Positions 8,986-15,700 of a stretch of DNA of 32,515 bases are shown piece by piece. The translations under genes were made by a program, and so were the position numbers. Every line of letters starts with the position of its first letter. Within the stretch, counting starts at the first letter, position 1. The stretch lies in contig JASLPY010000062.1 in the NCBI GenBank assembly GCA_030744755.1, forward strand, positions 1 through 32,515. Reading direction: 5' to 3'. The notes under the pieces are model-generated. The model did no database searches. It saw nothing but the letters and a program-made list of their open reading frames with translations, and was not told the origin of the DNA. The stretch is from Kiritimatiellia bacterium. Its GTDB lineage: Bacteria > Verrucomicrobiota > Kiritimatiellia > UBA8416 > JADHWI01.

Positions 8986-10069
8986 TACCCTCCGCTGCGC
9001 TATCGGCATTCTGAAGGAAAATCGTCTGCGTAGGAAACGCAAATTCTATACCTTCGGCATTGAATATTCTCAGAATCTCCATATTGGTACGTTCTGAGAA
9101 GGCCATGAAATCCCAATACTCTGGAGGATTATACCAGAACATTACAGTTATAGTTAGTGCAAAATCACCAAATTCGCTAAAAAACACCCGTGGCGGAAAC
9201 TCCGGATCCATACCTTCGTGATCGTCGAGAAGCCCCTTGATTATGTCAACGGCCTTCTGCACCTTCTCCGGCGGAGTGTCATAGGTGATACCTATTCTCA
9301 TGACACGCTTTATATGGGGGCGTCTTCCTATGTTCTGTACGGTCTTATTGACCATCTCGGAATTGGGAACCGTTACCACGTGCCCGTCGAGGGTTCTGAT
9401 CTTGGTGGATCTGAAACCGACCTCTTCAACAGGTCCGTCGTAACCATCTACGACTATGCGGTCGCCGATCTCAAAAGGTTTGTCGCCAAGTATTACGAAA
9501 GCACCGAAAAAGTTTTTGATGGTATCCTGCCCCGCCAGTGCTATGGCCAACCCGCCGACGCCGAGGCCTGCAAGAATGGTCATGACGTCCTCTTCCATGA
9601 TGGACTGCAGAACGTTAAGCAAGACGAGGACGGCAACGGTGACCCTGATACTCTTGCCGACCATGGGAGCCAGTATATCGTCGACCTTGCTCTCTGTGCC
9701 GCGAGCAAAGCGCAGGAGGTAGTAATCGGCGAAATCGACCAGGCTGTAAGCTGCATATCCGATCGCGATTGCATTGAGAACTTGCGAGATTTTCGCAAAA
9801 ACGGTATCCACGCCTTCCGGCAACATAAGGAGCTGGATGCCTGCGGCCAGCCCCACGGCAAAACCTGCGAGGACGGCGGGCTTGGCCAGTGCCTTCAGCA
9901 ACACCCTCCACCATGCATTCTTGTCGTCGGGAATCCGGGCGGATGATCGCTCGAAGAACATCCTCGCCAGCCGGCCCAGGATAAGGGAGATAAGCAATAC
10001 AGCGGCGAAGGCAATGACTCGCCAGAGCTCGTTACCCGCAATCGTTACCTGGTTAAGAATCCCCCACAT
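8978..10069 (-). CDS. MscS-family mechanosensitive ion channel
   Basis: 363 residues with four N-terminal helices (about 16-36, 64-84, 93-118, 135-155) and a pore helix region (about 160-190) carrying the MscS signature, a Gly/Ala-rich stretch LAGLGVGGLAIALAGQ followed by DTIKNFFGAFVIL. The cytoplasmic beta domain follows with GDRIVVDGYDGPVEEVGFRS, TKIRTLDGHVVTVPNS and a C-terminal mixed domain. The extra helices place it with the YnaI/MscM-like medium-length branch rather than the three-helix MscS. It opens under membrane tension to release solutes on osmotic downshock. First gene of the operon mscS > kinase > panC; the ATG at 10069 has no Shine-Dalgarno sequence, and a promoter lies directly next to it. 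Confidence 0.92.
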   Translation of the reverse strand: MWGILNQVTIAGNELWRVIAFAAVLLISLILGRLARMFFERSSARIPDDKNAWWRVLLKALAKPAVLAGFAVGLAAGIQLLMLPEGVDTVFAKISQVLNAIAIGYAAYSLVDFADYYLLRFARGTESKVDDILAPMVGKSIRVTVAVLVLLNVLQSIMEEDVMTILAGLGVGGLAIALAGQDTIKNFFGAFVILGDKPFEIGDRIVVDGYDGPVEEVGFRSTKIRTLDGHVVTVPNSEMVNKTVQNIGRRPHIKRVMRIGITYDTPPEKVQKAVDIIKGLLDDHEGMDPEFPPRVFFSEFGDFALTITVMFWYNPPEYWDFMAFSERTNMEILRIFNAEGIEFAFPTQTIFLQNADSAAEGNV

Positions 10070-10078
10070 AGCGCGCCA

Positions 10079-10106
10079 ATCCTAACTTACAGAAAACAAA
10101 CGTCAA
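10079..10106 (-). promoter_or_regulatory. Candidate sigma-70 promoter of the mscS operon
   Basis: On the minus strand TTGACG (10106-10101) and TAGGAT (10084-10079) are separated by 16 bases. Transcription would start about 7 bases further, at 10072, only three bases before the mscS ATG, which would make the transcript essentially leaderless. This fits the absence of a Shine-Dalgarno sequence. Confidence 0.4.
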
Positions 10107-10145
10107 GTTTCTTGTTGTTTCCAAACGTTTTTCGCACCCGCTCCC

Positions 10146-10166
10146 AACCATCAACCATCAACCATC
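10146..10166. repeat. Three tandem copies of AACCATC
   Basis: A 7-base unit is repeated three times without error in the divergent spacer between mscS and ispH. No function is evident; it could arise by slippage. Confidence 0.6.
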
Positions 10167-10236
10167 GGAACGCGCGCAAGCGCAAATTCCTCCATATGTG
10201 TTCGTCATTTCGCCGCTAAGTTAGTAACGTTCTCTC

Positions 10237-11067
10237 ATGAAGATCATTCTTGCCAAGTCGGCCGGCTTCTGCTGGGGCGTCAGCAGGGCTGTGGACAAGG
10301 CCAGGGGACTGGCGGATGCCGGCGACGGCCCCATCTACACCGACGGTCCCCTTATCCACAACGAACAACTTATGGCCCGGTTAAGATCCGAGGGAATCCT
10401 CGAGACCGATAATCCGGGTGACGCAAGCAAGGGAACCCTCCTCATTCGAGCTCACGGAATCTCCCCCGAACGAAGGTTGGCGTTGACCAGGCATGCGGCA
10501 TGTCTCGTGGATGCCACCTGCCCGGACGTGGCAAAGATACAGGGGAAGATCCGCAAGCATGCAAGAACCGGCTATGACATAATTATCTACGGTGACGAAG
10601 GTCATGCCGAGGTAATCGGCCTCCTCGGGTACGCGGAAGGCAAAGGCCATGTCGTCAATGGCCGGGACGATGTTGAGCAACTGCCGCAATTGGACAAGGT
10701 GTGCCTTGTATCTCAATCCACCCAGTTTCCGGCGGCATACTCCGGAATTGCCGAATTGGTGAAAATGCGCTTCCCCGGCGCGGTCGTACTGGACACAATC
10801 TGTATTGCAACGAAAAGGCGGCAGGCAGAACTCCTGGAGATTGCAGGGCAGGCAGACGTCATCGTTGTAGTTGGCGGAGCCCACAGTGCGAACACGGTGC
10901 GGCTTGTTGAACTGGCCAAAACAAAAAAGCCAACAATCCATATTCAGACCGCCGACGACATAGACGCCGGCATGCTGAAAGACTTTCGGGTGGCCGGACT
11001 TTCGGCAGGCGCGTCTACACCAGCCTTTATAATCGACGAAGTAATGGCGCGTCTCGAGAAGATCTGA
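10237..11067 (+). CDS. ispH: 4-hydroxy-3-methylbut-2-enyl diphosphate reductase
   Basis: Last enzyme of the methylerythritol phosphate route, making IPP and DMAPP using a 4Fe-4S cluster. 276 residues. The three cluster cysteines are in their family contexts: Cys12 (AGFCWGVSRAV), Cys95 (DATCP) and Cys189 (LDTICIATKRRQ). Substrate-binding motifs are also present, including IHN (residues 40-42), RAHG (71-74), GHAEVIGLLG (122-131) and the C-terminal GASTPAFIIDEV. The start at 10237 has no clear Shine-Dalgarno sequence, and no longer in-frame start is plausible. It stands alone, divergent from mscS and convergent with the SH3-domain gene, whose stop is only 5 bases away. Confidence 0.96.
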   Translation: MKIILAKSAGFCWGVSRAVDKARGLADAGDGPIYTDGPLIHNEQLMARLRSEGILETDNPGDASKGTLLIRAHGISPERRLALTRHAACLVDATCPDVAKIQGKIRKHARTGYDIIIYGDEGHAEVIGLLGYAEGKGHVVNGRDDVEQLPQLDKVCLVSQSTQFPAAYSGIAELVKMRFPGAVVLDTICIATKRRQAELLEIAGQADVIVVVGGAHSANTVRLVELAKTKKPTIHIQTADDIDAGMLKDFRVAGLSAGASTPAFIIDEVMARLEKI

Positions 11068-11097
11068 TGAACCTACTGATCGACCGTGATCTTCTCG
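11055..11097. terminator. Inverted repeat spanning both convergent stop codons
   Basis: CGAGAAGATC (11055-11064) and its exact reverse complement GATCTTCTCG (11088-11097) flank 23 bases that hold the ispH stop and the SH3-gene stop. The 10-bp stem could act as a shared bidirectional terminator, though it has no T-run on either strand. The arms lie inside the last codons of the two genes. Confidence 0.4.
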
Positions 11098-12104
11098 GGA
11101 AGAATGGCTGGATGCCGGATACTCCGCATGGAGTACTCTCGCCCGTACACCGTTATCCTGCGCCCTTTAAGACGGGATAGATCAGAGCGGTTTCCGAGCA
11201 CGTAACACAGTATGGTAGTTCTACCGTAGGAATCCTTTTCAACCAGGATATAACGACTGGGACTCCTCAACGAGAGGAGTCCAACAGGTTTCAACAGGCC
11301 CTTTCTGGTGGCAAGACCCAAGGCCTTTGCCGACGGGGGCAGGATATAACCGGTTTCCGGAATGGTTCTCCCCGAGGGAGTCTCGGCAGTTTCGCGGGTT
11401 CCGGGAGTGGGGCTGACGGGCTGGCCCGTCTTCGGCAGCCGGCTGGGGGTGATCACCGCTTCGCGTCTGCCACTGGATGGCTCCACCTGGAGCACCACCC
11501 TCGATTCGACCAACGGGCGTTCTTCGATACGCTCAACCGGCGCCTTCACCGGCTCTTCCGGTGCTTTCCGAACAACAGGTTGGGCGGGCGGATCAGGGCT
11601 GACGGGTTTGACCTCGGGGGGGGGCGGTTCCGGGGTACTGAAGGATTTCGCCTCTACGAGATATCGTCGTTCAATCCAGAGAAACGATCCCCGGGGTGGC
11701 TTTATCTTCAACCAGTCCTCATGAGCGCCTTTCAGAGAAACAGTATCCCCACGCTTGAGATCGCCCACCGGTTCATAACTGATTCCCGGACCTGCGCGTA
11801 CAAGCACCGTCGGAACAATCACGACGCCCTTCCTCACAAGGTCACCGTAGACCCACAGATGCACGTAGCCGGGCGCCACGATCTTGGCCCATCCGGTTGC
11901 GGGGAGCTCGATAGCAGAAAGAGAATCCCCACGATTCACAGAGGAAACCACGTGTGATCGCGCGTTAGGAGCCGAGCGGAGTTCAGCCCCGTTGGTGACA
12001 ACCTTCACGGCTGTCGCGCCATGGACGTGCACAACCGTGGCACCCAGGGCAATCAGAAATGATGCCTGAACAGTCAGGAATGCAGATCTCGGGTACGTTA
12101 ACAC
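11073..12104 (-). CDS. Exported protein with two bacterial SH3 domains
   Basis: 343 residues from the GTG at 12104, chosen because AAGGGG lies 7 bases upstream; a GTG at 12110 would be too close to it. A signal peptide (about 1-30, hydrophobic ASFLIALGATVVHV) is followed by two SH3_3-type domains: about 33-85 (ELRSAPNARSHVVSSVNRGD) and about 92-145 (VRAGPGISYEPVGDLKRGD). Then a Pro/Glu/Arg-rich linker (about 150-255) and a conserved-looking C-terminal segment (about 280-343) I do not recognise. Such SH3 domains usually bind peptidoglycan peptides or other cell-wall parts in the periplasm. Function is otherwise unknown. It is the next gene downstream of the small basic protein gene, with a possible terminator between. 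Confidence 0.75.
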   Translation of the reverse strand: MLTYPRSAFLTVQASFLIALGATVVHVHGATAVKVVTNGAELRSAPNARSHVVSSVNRGDSLSAIELPATGWAKIVAPGYVHLWVYGDLVRKGVVIVPTVLVRAGPGISYEPVGDLKRGDTVSLKGAHEDWLKIKPPRGSFLWIERRYLVEAKSFSTPEPPPPEVKPVSPDPPAQPVVRKAPEEPVKAPVERIEERPLVESRVVLQVEPSSGRREAVITPSRLPKTGQPVSPTPGTRETAETPSGRTIPETGYILPPSAKALGLATRKGLLKPVGLLSLRSPSRYILVEKDSYGRTTILCYVLGNRSDLSRLKGRRITVYGREYSMRSIRHPAILPEKITVDQ

Positions 12105-12133
12105 TGACACGCCCCTTCTTCGGCATGGCGCTG

Positions 12134-12175
12134 AAAAAAAAGACGGAAACTACGGAACTACTCAGACTTCGTCTT
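12134..12175 (-). terminator. Weak intrinsic terminator of the small basic protein gene
   Basis: On the minus strand AAGACG (12175-12170) and CGTCTT (12145-12140) can pair, and the second arm runs into eight T residues (12141-12134). The stem is only 6 bp with a 24-base loop, so strength is doubtful. It lies just after the TAG at 12158-12160 and before the SH3-domain gene. Confidence 0.35.
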
Positions 12176-12310
12176 GGGTAGTGCTGTGGCCCGGTCCCCC
12201 TCTTTCCATTTGCCGCGCTCACGCAAAATGTCAATGCGCTCGAAACGTTTCAAAACGTTCCGTTTCGCTATTATCTTGCTGGCCGACTTAAGACTTGGAT
12301 GTTGTGACAT
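12158..12310 (-). CDS. Small basic protein of the PVC-specific family
   Basis: 50 residues from the ATG at 12310, preceded by AAAGGGGAG. It starts MSQHPSLKSAS and continues KRNVLKRFERIDILRERG, with a Lys/Arg-rich body and a tail ending LPKTKSE. I recognise this as the short basic protein family described in Chlamydiae, Verrucomicrobia, Lentisphaerae and relatives (TIGR04137, from memory), whose members share the opening MSxHPSL and the KRNVLKRFER core. Its function is not established; its size and charge suggest RNA or ribosome association. A 79-residue version starting at 12397 would add a segment unlike the family, so it is rejected. It is the best taxonomic marker in the window. Confidence 0.88.
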   Translation of the reverse strand: MSQHPSLKSASKIIAKRNVLKRFERIDILRERGKWKEGDRATALPKTKSE

Positions 12311-12491
12311 AACTCCCCTTTCAGGAGGTATCTCCAGGGTTTTACAGAAAACGGGCCGGCTCCAAACCGGCCGCCATTTCTCAATTTCGCGACGCACTTT
12401 TTACCACAACTTGAAACAAAGTCAACCCATAAAAGTCGTGGACTTACCCCAATCAGGACTGATTCTTTTGGCGACGTAAGTCGCTGCGAAT

Positions 12492-12699
12492 AATGACGAA
12501 TGACGAAATACCCAAGCTCGAAAGAAGCTCGAAGCCAGAATGACGAAAGCCATACGACCTGATCGATGACTATTCAAGAGTCTGCCGCAGAAGATCCTGC
12601 AAGCATTTCCGAGCCCTGCATCTGACGATGGAACAGCGAAGGTTCGGATTTCGTCATTCGGATTTCTTTGGGTGTTTGGGTATTTCGTCATTAGTCATT
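12492..12699. repeat. 208-bp MITE-like element with 23-bp terminal inverted repeats
   Basis: The left end (12492-12514, AATGACGAATGACGAAATAC plus CCA) matches the reverse complement of the right end (12677-12699) at 22 of 23 positions. A second, inner pair of similar arms is centred near 12545 and 12655 and also contains AATGACGAAA. It encodes nothing. Such ends fit a non-autonomous mobile element or a folded intergenic repeat; no target duplication is certain. Confidence 0.6.
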
Positions 12700-12773
12700 G
12701 AGGATAGAGGTGTTGCCTGTACACAGGAATCCGTCATGTACCCCAATTCTGGCGTTTGCACTCCGGCGGGGAT

Positions 12774-12813
12774 CCACGGGCTTCGCGCCCGTGGCTACAT
12801 GTGGCATCCACAT
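12774..12813. repeat. Tandem hairpins
   Basis: CCACGGGC and GCCCGTGG (12774-12781, 12787-12794) form an 8-bp stem with a 5-base loop. Immediately after, ATGTGG and CCACAT (12799-12804, 12808-12813) form a 6-bp stem with a 3-base loop. They lie downstream of the FIST-like gene and may end its transcript, but no T-run follows. Confidence 0.45.
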
Positions 12814-12876
12814 CTTTGTCGCTGCGGGCGCCAGCTCCGTGGAGGGCGAGTGGGACGTTTAGAACGTTACAGTTGT

Positions 12877-13911
12877 TTACTTCCCGAGGACTGTGAACAT
12901 TATGTGCCAACCGCGGCCGTATGGGACTCCCTTTTCCAGGTCGGCGGCATCGCCGGGGCCGTATTCTCCGGCGCAGTAGCTGCCGAAGAGCGGCAGGTCT
13001 TTGTCCACGCTCTTGTGTATTGCGGATAGCTCGTCGGACAGATCGTCGAGCTTGCCTTTCCTGCCCGCGCAGTCAAAAGCGATGGCAGCAAACGGTTTGC
13101 CTTTCAGGTCTTTGACCGCCGTGGCGGAACCTTCCTGTGCCGTGGAGATCACCTTGGCGTTGTCCTTAGCCTGCCTGCCGGTCTGTGCGACGTTGAAGTT
13201 GCCTTTCAGCAGAACGGCAATGGCACTGTCGGAGTAAATGCCTCCGCGGTAGTAAACGTAGGTCTGGCCATCGTTCTTGTTTATTGATCCACCCGTTATG
13301 GGAAGCTTCTTGCCCGTTACGGACTGTACTCCGTCCATGAGAAGCTGGTTCTTTGGTGAATGGCAATCCGCAATCAGAAGCATCAGTTTTCCATTGGAAA
13401 CATCCGGAATCTTCGATGCCAGGCTCTTGCCAGCAACTCCAAGCACCTCGGTCAGCTTCTCCAAGTCGTCATCCATGCTCAGGCCCTGCGCACCCATATC
13501 AGCTTCAAGCGCCGCGGTTACCGCAACACCGTCGCCGCCGATACCCATCAACAACACGGCCTCGCTATCGTGTGCGCCCGCCTCTGTATATCCACCGTAG
13601 TTCGCACCACCGCATATGATGTCCTTAGGGAAGACCGATGCGACGCCGGCAACGGCCTTCTTCTTAAGAGCCAGTTCATCGTAGCATTCGAACATCACGA
13701 CGACCTTCGGCTCTGTGCCGCCCATGGCCTTCTTCAGCAGCGCTGCCGCTTCCTTGCCGGCGGCACCGGGATCTTCGTTGTTGACCGCTGCGGTCTCAAT
13801 AACGATCGCCCCATCCCTGGCGGCAGGCGCCGTCGCAAGATTCTTTGTCGTCGCACAACCCGAGACCAGTACTGCACATGCCGCCAACATTACCAACCAA
13901 TTCATCTTCAT
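12877..13911 (-). CDS. FIST-domain-like lipoprotein
   Basis: 344 residues. The N-terminus is a lipoprotein signal with lipobox LVSGC (Cys19), so the mature protein is membrane-anchored outside the cytoplasm. The rest reads as a FIST_N/FIST_C arrangement: an N-terminal half about 35-180 (VVVMFECYDE, GGANYGGYTEAGAHDSEAVLL) and a C-terminal half about 185-344 ending in the typical FIST motif area GSYCAGEYGPGD. FIST domains are thought to sense small ligands and usually sit in cytoplasmic signalling proteins, so an exported form is notable. The ATG at 13911 has AGGAGTAGGG upstream. It lies 125 bp downstream of the CBM9-like gene on the same strand. Confidence 0.7.
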   Translation of the reverse strand: MKMNWLVMLAACAVLVSGCATTKNLATAPAARDGAIVIETAAVNNEDPGAAGKEAAALLKKAMGGTEPKVVVMFECYDELALKKKAVAGVASVFPKDIICGGANYGGYTEAGAHDSEAVLLMGIGGDGVAVTAALEADMGAQGLSMDDDLEKLTEVLGVAGKSLASKIPDVSNGKLMLLIADCHSPKNQLLMDGVQSVTGKKLPITGGSINKNDGQTYVYYRGGIYSDSAIAVLLKGNFNVAQTGRQAKDNAKVISTAQEGSATAVKDLKGKPFAAIAFDCAGRKGKLDDLSDELSAIHKSVDKDLPLFGSYCAGEYGPGDAADLEKGVPYGRGWHIMFTVLGK

Positions 13912-14036
13912 AACCCTACTCCTCGTTGTTTCTTGTTTCGCCTAGCCAGATCGGCCCCCTTCGCCCCTCGGAATCCCCACCCTCCATCGCCAAGGCTTTG
14001 GGGGCCAAGCGGATCCCGCTACATAGAAAATCCAGA

Positions 14037-15143
14037 CTAATGAATCGACGAGCAGAAGCCAAACTCTACCTTGTTGTCAAACGGCAGCTTTTCGCCCCAC
14101 TTAACGTTCTCCCATGAACACCATCCAAATTCTTTACGGCGTGATTCCCACAGGTTCATAACTGAGCCCAAGTCACGAACGCCCGTCCCATCGGGATCAT
14201 GAACGAGCAGGGAAAAACAGTATTCCCTCCCGGCAGTGGGCTTCAGGCCGGGAATCGCTTTGAAAGGTATTGCCGCTTCGTAAGTGGTTATCTTTCCCGA
14301 TCTCTTTACGACCGCAACGCCGCCTTCCAGCGTAAGCGGCTCAAGTGCCCTCGCTTTCTTTGCCGTGCCAAGCTCGTCCCCCGGCTGCATCAGGACATGG
14401 CAACAGTCCGAACCAAACCGCTTTCCGGAATCCGCAATGAGAAACTCGGCGCGTTGCGATTTATCCGAAGCCTTGTCCCCCGTGCTTGTTTCTGTCAGCG
14501 AGACGGCAAACTGCACCGCGTCCATCCCTTTCTCAGCCGAACTCTTCTTCAATCCAACGAGGTCATCCTCCTCGACCTCAACCATGAGGCAGAACTGCTT
14601 CTTGTTCCAGTAAAGCCTGACTACAGTTCTCTTGCCTTCTGTCTCGAACGTTATGGGGACGGCGTCCTTCCATTCCTTCGTCTTCCCGTCGATCTCGGGC
14701 TTGTAGTAAGGCGCGCTTGACCAAACGGCATTCTGTTTGACCTCGAGAGTCTTGCCCCCGCCTTCGAGCGTAATCTCAATCGGGTACCGATTATTCTCCA
14801 GATCCTCCCTCGCCTTTTCGATGGCGAACGGATACTTTCGCATCTCGTTGGGCTTAAGCGAAATCTCGTGCTGCGATTGCGTGGCCTTCCAACCGTCTGG
14901 GAATGTCGCCTTGAGCACGCCGCTGAACGGTTTATCCTGCGTGTTCTTCACGGATAAATAGGTCACCGGCCCGGTCGACGGGTTCACGACGAAGTTGTGC
15001 GGGCGAACCAGGATTGAAGAATCGGCTTGGGCGGCTTGAAGCGGTGTTGCTGCTGCGGCCAATGTCGTTACTGCAACGATGAGTACAATACGCACGTGCG
15101 CCGTAGCGCGACTGCCCCGCTGCCTCTGCATATTTCTTTTCAT
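14037..15143 (-). CDS. Exported protein with CBM9-like C-terminal domain
   Basis: 368 residues from the ATG at 15143; a GTG at 15152 and an ATG at 15131 are alternatives, none with a strong ribosome-binding site. A signal peptide (about 15-40, VLIVAVTTLAAAATPLQA) is followed by a beta-sandwich-like segment (about 50-135) resembling the NEW3/alpha-galactosidase-associated fold. Then comes a region (about 145-365) with the start typical of CBM9/DOMON-like domains: a KPEIDGKTKEWKDAVP motif, an RLYWNKKQFCLMVEVEEDD strand pair and a late YEAAIPFKAIPGL. Such domains bind carbohydrate ends or heme/sugar ligands. No catalytic domain is present. It may display or capture glycans at the cell surface; the exact ligand cannot be read from sequence. 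Confidence 0.62.
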   Translation of the reverse strand: MKRNMQRQRGSRATAHVRIVLIVAVTTLAAAATPLQAAQADSSILVRPHNFVVNPSTGPVTYLSVKNTQDKPFSGVLKATFPDGWKATQSQHEISLKPNEMRKYPFAIEKAREDLENNRYPIEITLEGGGKTLEVKQNAVWSSAPYYKPEIDGKTKEWKDAVPITFETEGKRTVVRLYWNKKQFCLMVEVEEDDLVGLKKSSAEKGMDAVQFAVSLTETSTGDKASDKSQRAEFLIADSGKRFGSDCCHVLMQPGDELGTAKKARALEPLTLEGGVAVVKRSGKITTYEAAIPFKAIPGLKPTAGREYCFSLLVHDPDGTGVRDLGSVMNLWESRRKEFGWCSWENVKWGEKLPFDNKVEFGFCSSIH

Positions 15144-15160
15144 GGTCACCACTCAGTTAA

Positions 15161-15245
15161 TGTCATCCCGAGCTTGCCGAGGGATCTCATGGTCCCTCAA
15201 ATGCCCGAGATCCTTCGACTCCGCTACGCTTCGCTCAGGATGACA
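15161..15245. repeat. 85-bp palindromic element
   Basis: TGTCATCCCGAG at the left end matches the reverse complement of the right end CTCAGGATGACA at 11 of 12 positions. The right half contains the string GATCCTTCGACTCCGCTACG, a sequence I have seen as a dispersed intergenic repeat in many unrelated environmental bacteria. It is probably a non-autonomous mobile element. Confidence 0.6.
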
Positions 15246-15389
15246 GTTCTTGCTTTATCATCCATCTCCTTCTGTTTCTGCTACTAGAAGAGCCTGATTA
15301 TAGGGTATCACCGTGAATTGACAACTCCTCAATCGAGAGGAGATTCAACCACCCGAGCTCCTGAGCGAGATCAGGCAAACGGCTTTAAC

Positions 15390-15463
15390 GAGCCAATTGC
15401 GCTGTGATTTCGGTCAACACTGCCAGCGTGATTCGATCGCATAAGATTCTGTTTACCCCACAG
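15390..15463 (-). repeat. Copy B of the three-copy 70-nt motif
   Basis: On the minus strand this copy has GGGGTAAAC (15459-15451), TTGACC and GCGCAATTGGCTC at exactly the spacing of copies A and C. Its reading frame is open only from 15472 to a TGA at 15371-15373, about 33 codons, so it is not a full gene. In this copy TTGCGCTGTG, just before the conserved block, is complemented exactly by CACAGCGCAA within it, which could give a 10-bp stem enclosing about 50 bases. Confidence 0.5.
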
Positions 15464-15471
15464 CGCAAGGC

Positions 15472-15599
15472 GTTAGGCGCTAGGCGTTAGTAGCTAGGAC
15501 TCTGGACAGCGCAAATCGACCCCACGGGTTTCAACGGGTTACGAGGCAGGCATGGCTCCGCGGACGGCGGACCTTTCCCGCTAACCCCTAGCGCCTAAC
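15472..15599. repeat. 128-bp element with 19-bp inverted ends
   Basis: GTTAGGCGCTAGGCGTTAG (15472-15490) and the reverse complement of 15581-15599 agree at 18 of 19 positions. The ends are themselves built of a TAGGCG/TAGGGG-like short unit. It abuts motif copy B directly on its left. No coding content. Confidence 0.55.
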
Positions 15600-15610
15600 C
15601 CCTAGCCACT

Positions 15611-15637
15611 GCGTTCTGCGCGCGCAGCGCAGAACGC
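15611..15637. terminator. Hairpin with perfect 11-bp stem
   Basis: GCGTTCTGCGC (15611-15621) and GCGCAGAACGC (15627-15637) pair perfectly around a 5-base loop. The downstream CTTTCCTTT is pyrimidine-rich, so it might act as a terminator on the plus strand, shielding the propeller gene at 15701 from upstream transcription; a repeat-associated structure is equally possible. Confidence 0.4.
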
Positions 15638-15700
15638 TCTAACCGTCTTTCCTTTCGGCCCTTGTTGCGCTAGACTACTGGATTCAGAAAGGGGATACAG

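Larger units (their letters stand above)
12311..12876. other. Non-coding spacer with repeats
   Basis: 566 bases without a convincing gene. It holds a 208-bp element with 23-bp inverted ends (12492-12699) and two hairpins (12774-12813). The short open frames here read through the repeats and have no ribosome-binding site. The promoter of the small basic protein gene should lie near its right-hand side (about 12320-12420), but I see no clear boxes. Confidence 0.6.
15144..15700. other. Repeat-rich non-coding spacer
   Basis: 557 bases between divergently transcribed genes (CBM9-like protein and Cys-rich propeller). It holds four separate structures: an 85-bp element (15161-15245), motif copy B (15390-15463), a 128-bp element with 19-bp inverted ends (15472-15599) and an 11-bp-stem hairpin (15611-15637). 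A smaller stem, CTCCTC with GAGGAG, lies near 15325-15343. No gene with a start and ribosome-binding site is visible. Confidence 0.65.

Noticed and set aside
10146..10166. Start of a CRISPR-like or satellite array
   Set aside because: Only three copies of 7 bases with no spacers.
12157..12397. Longer 79-residue form of the small basic protein
   Set aside because: The extra 29 residues do not fit the family start MSQHPSL, and a good ribosome-binding site lies before the ATG at 12310.
12628..13029. A 133-residue open frame starting in the repeat spacer and running into the FIST-like gene
   Set aside because: It consists of translated repeats and antisense of a lipoprotein gene; no ribosome-binding site.
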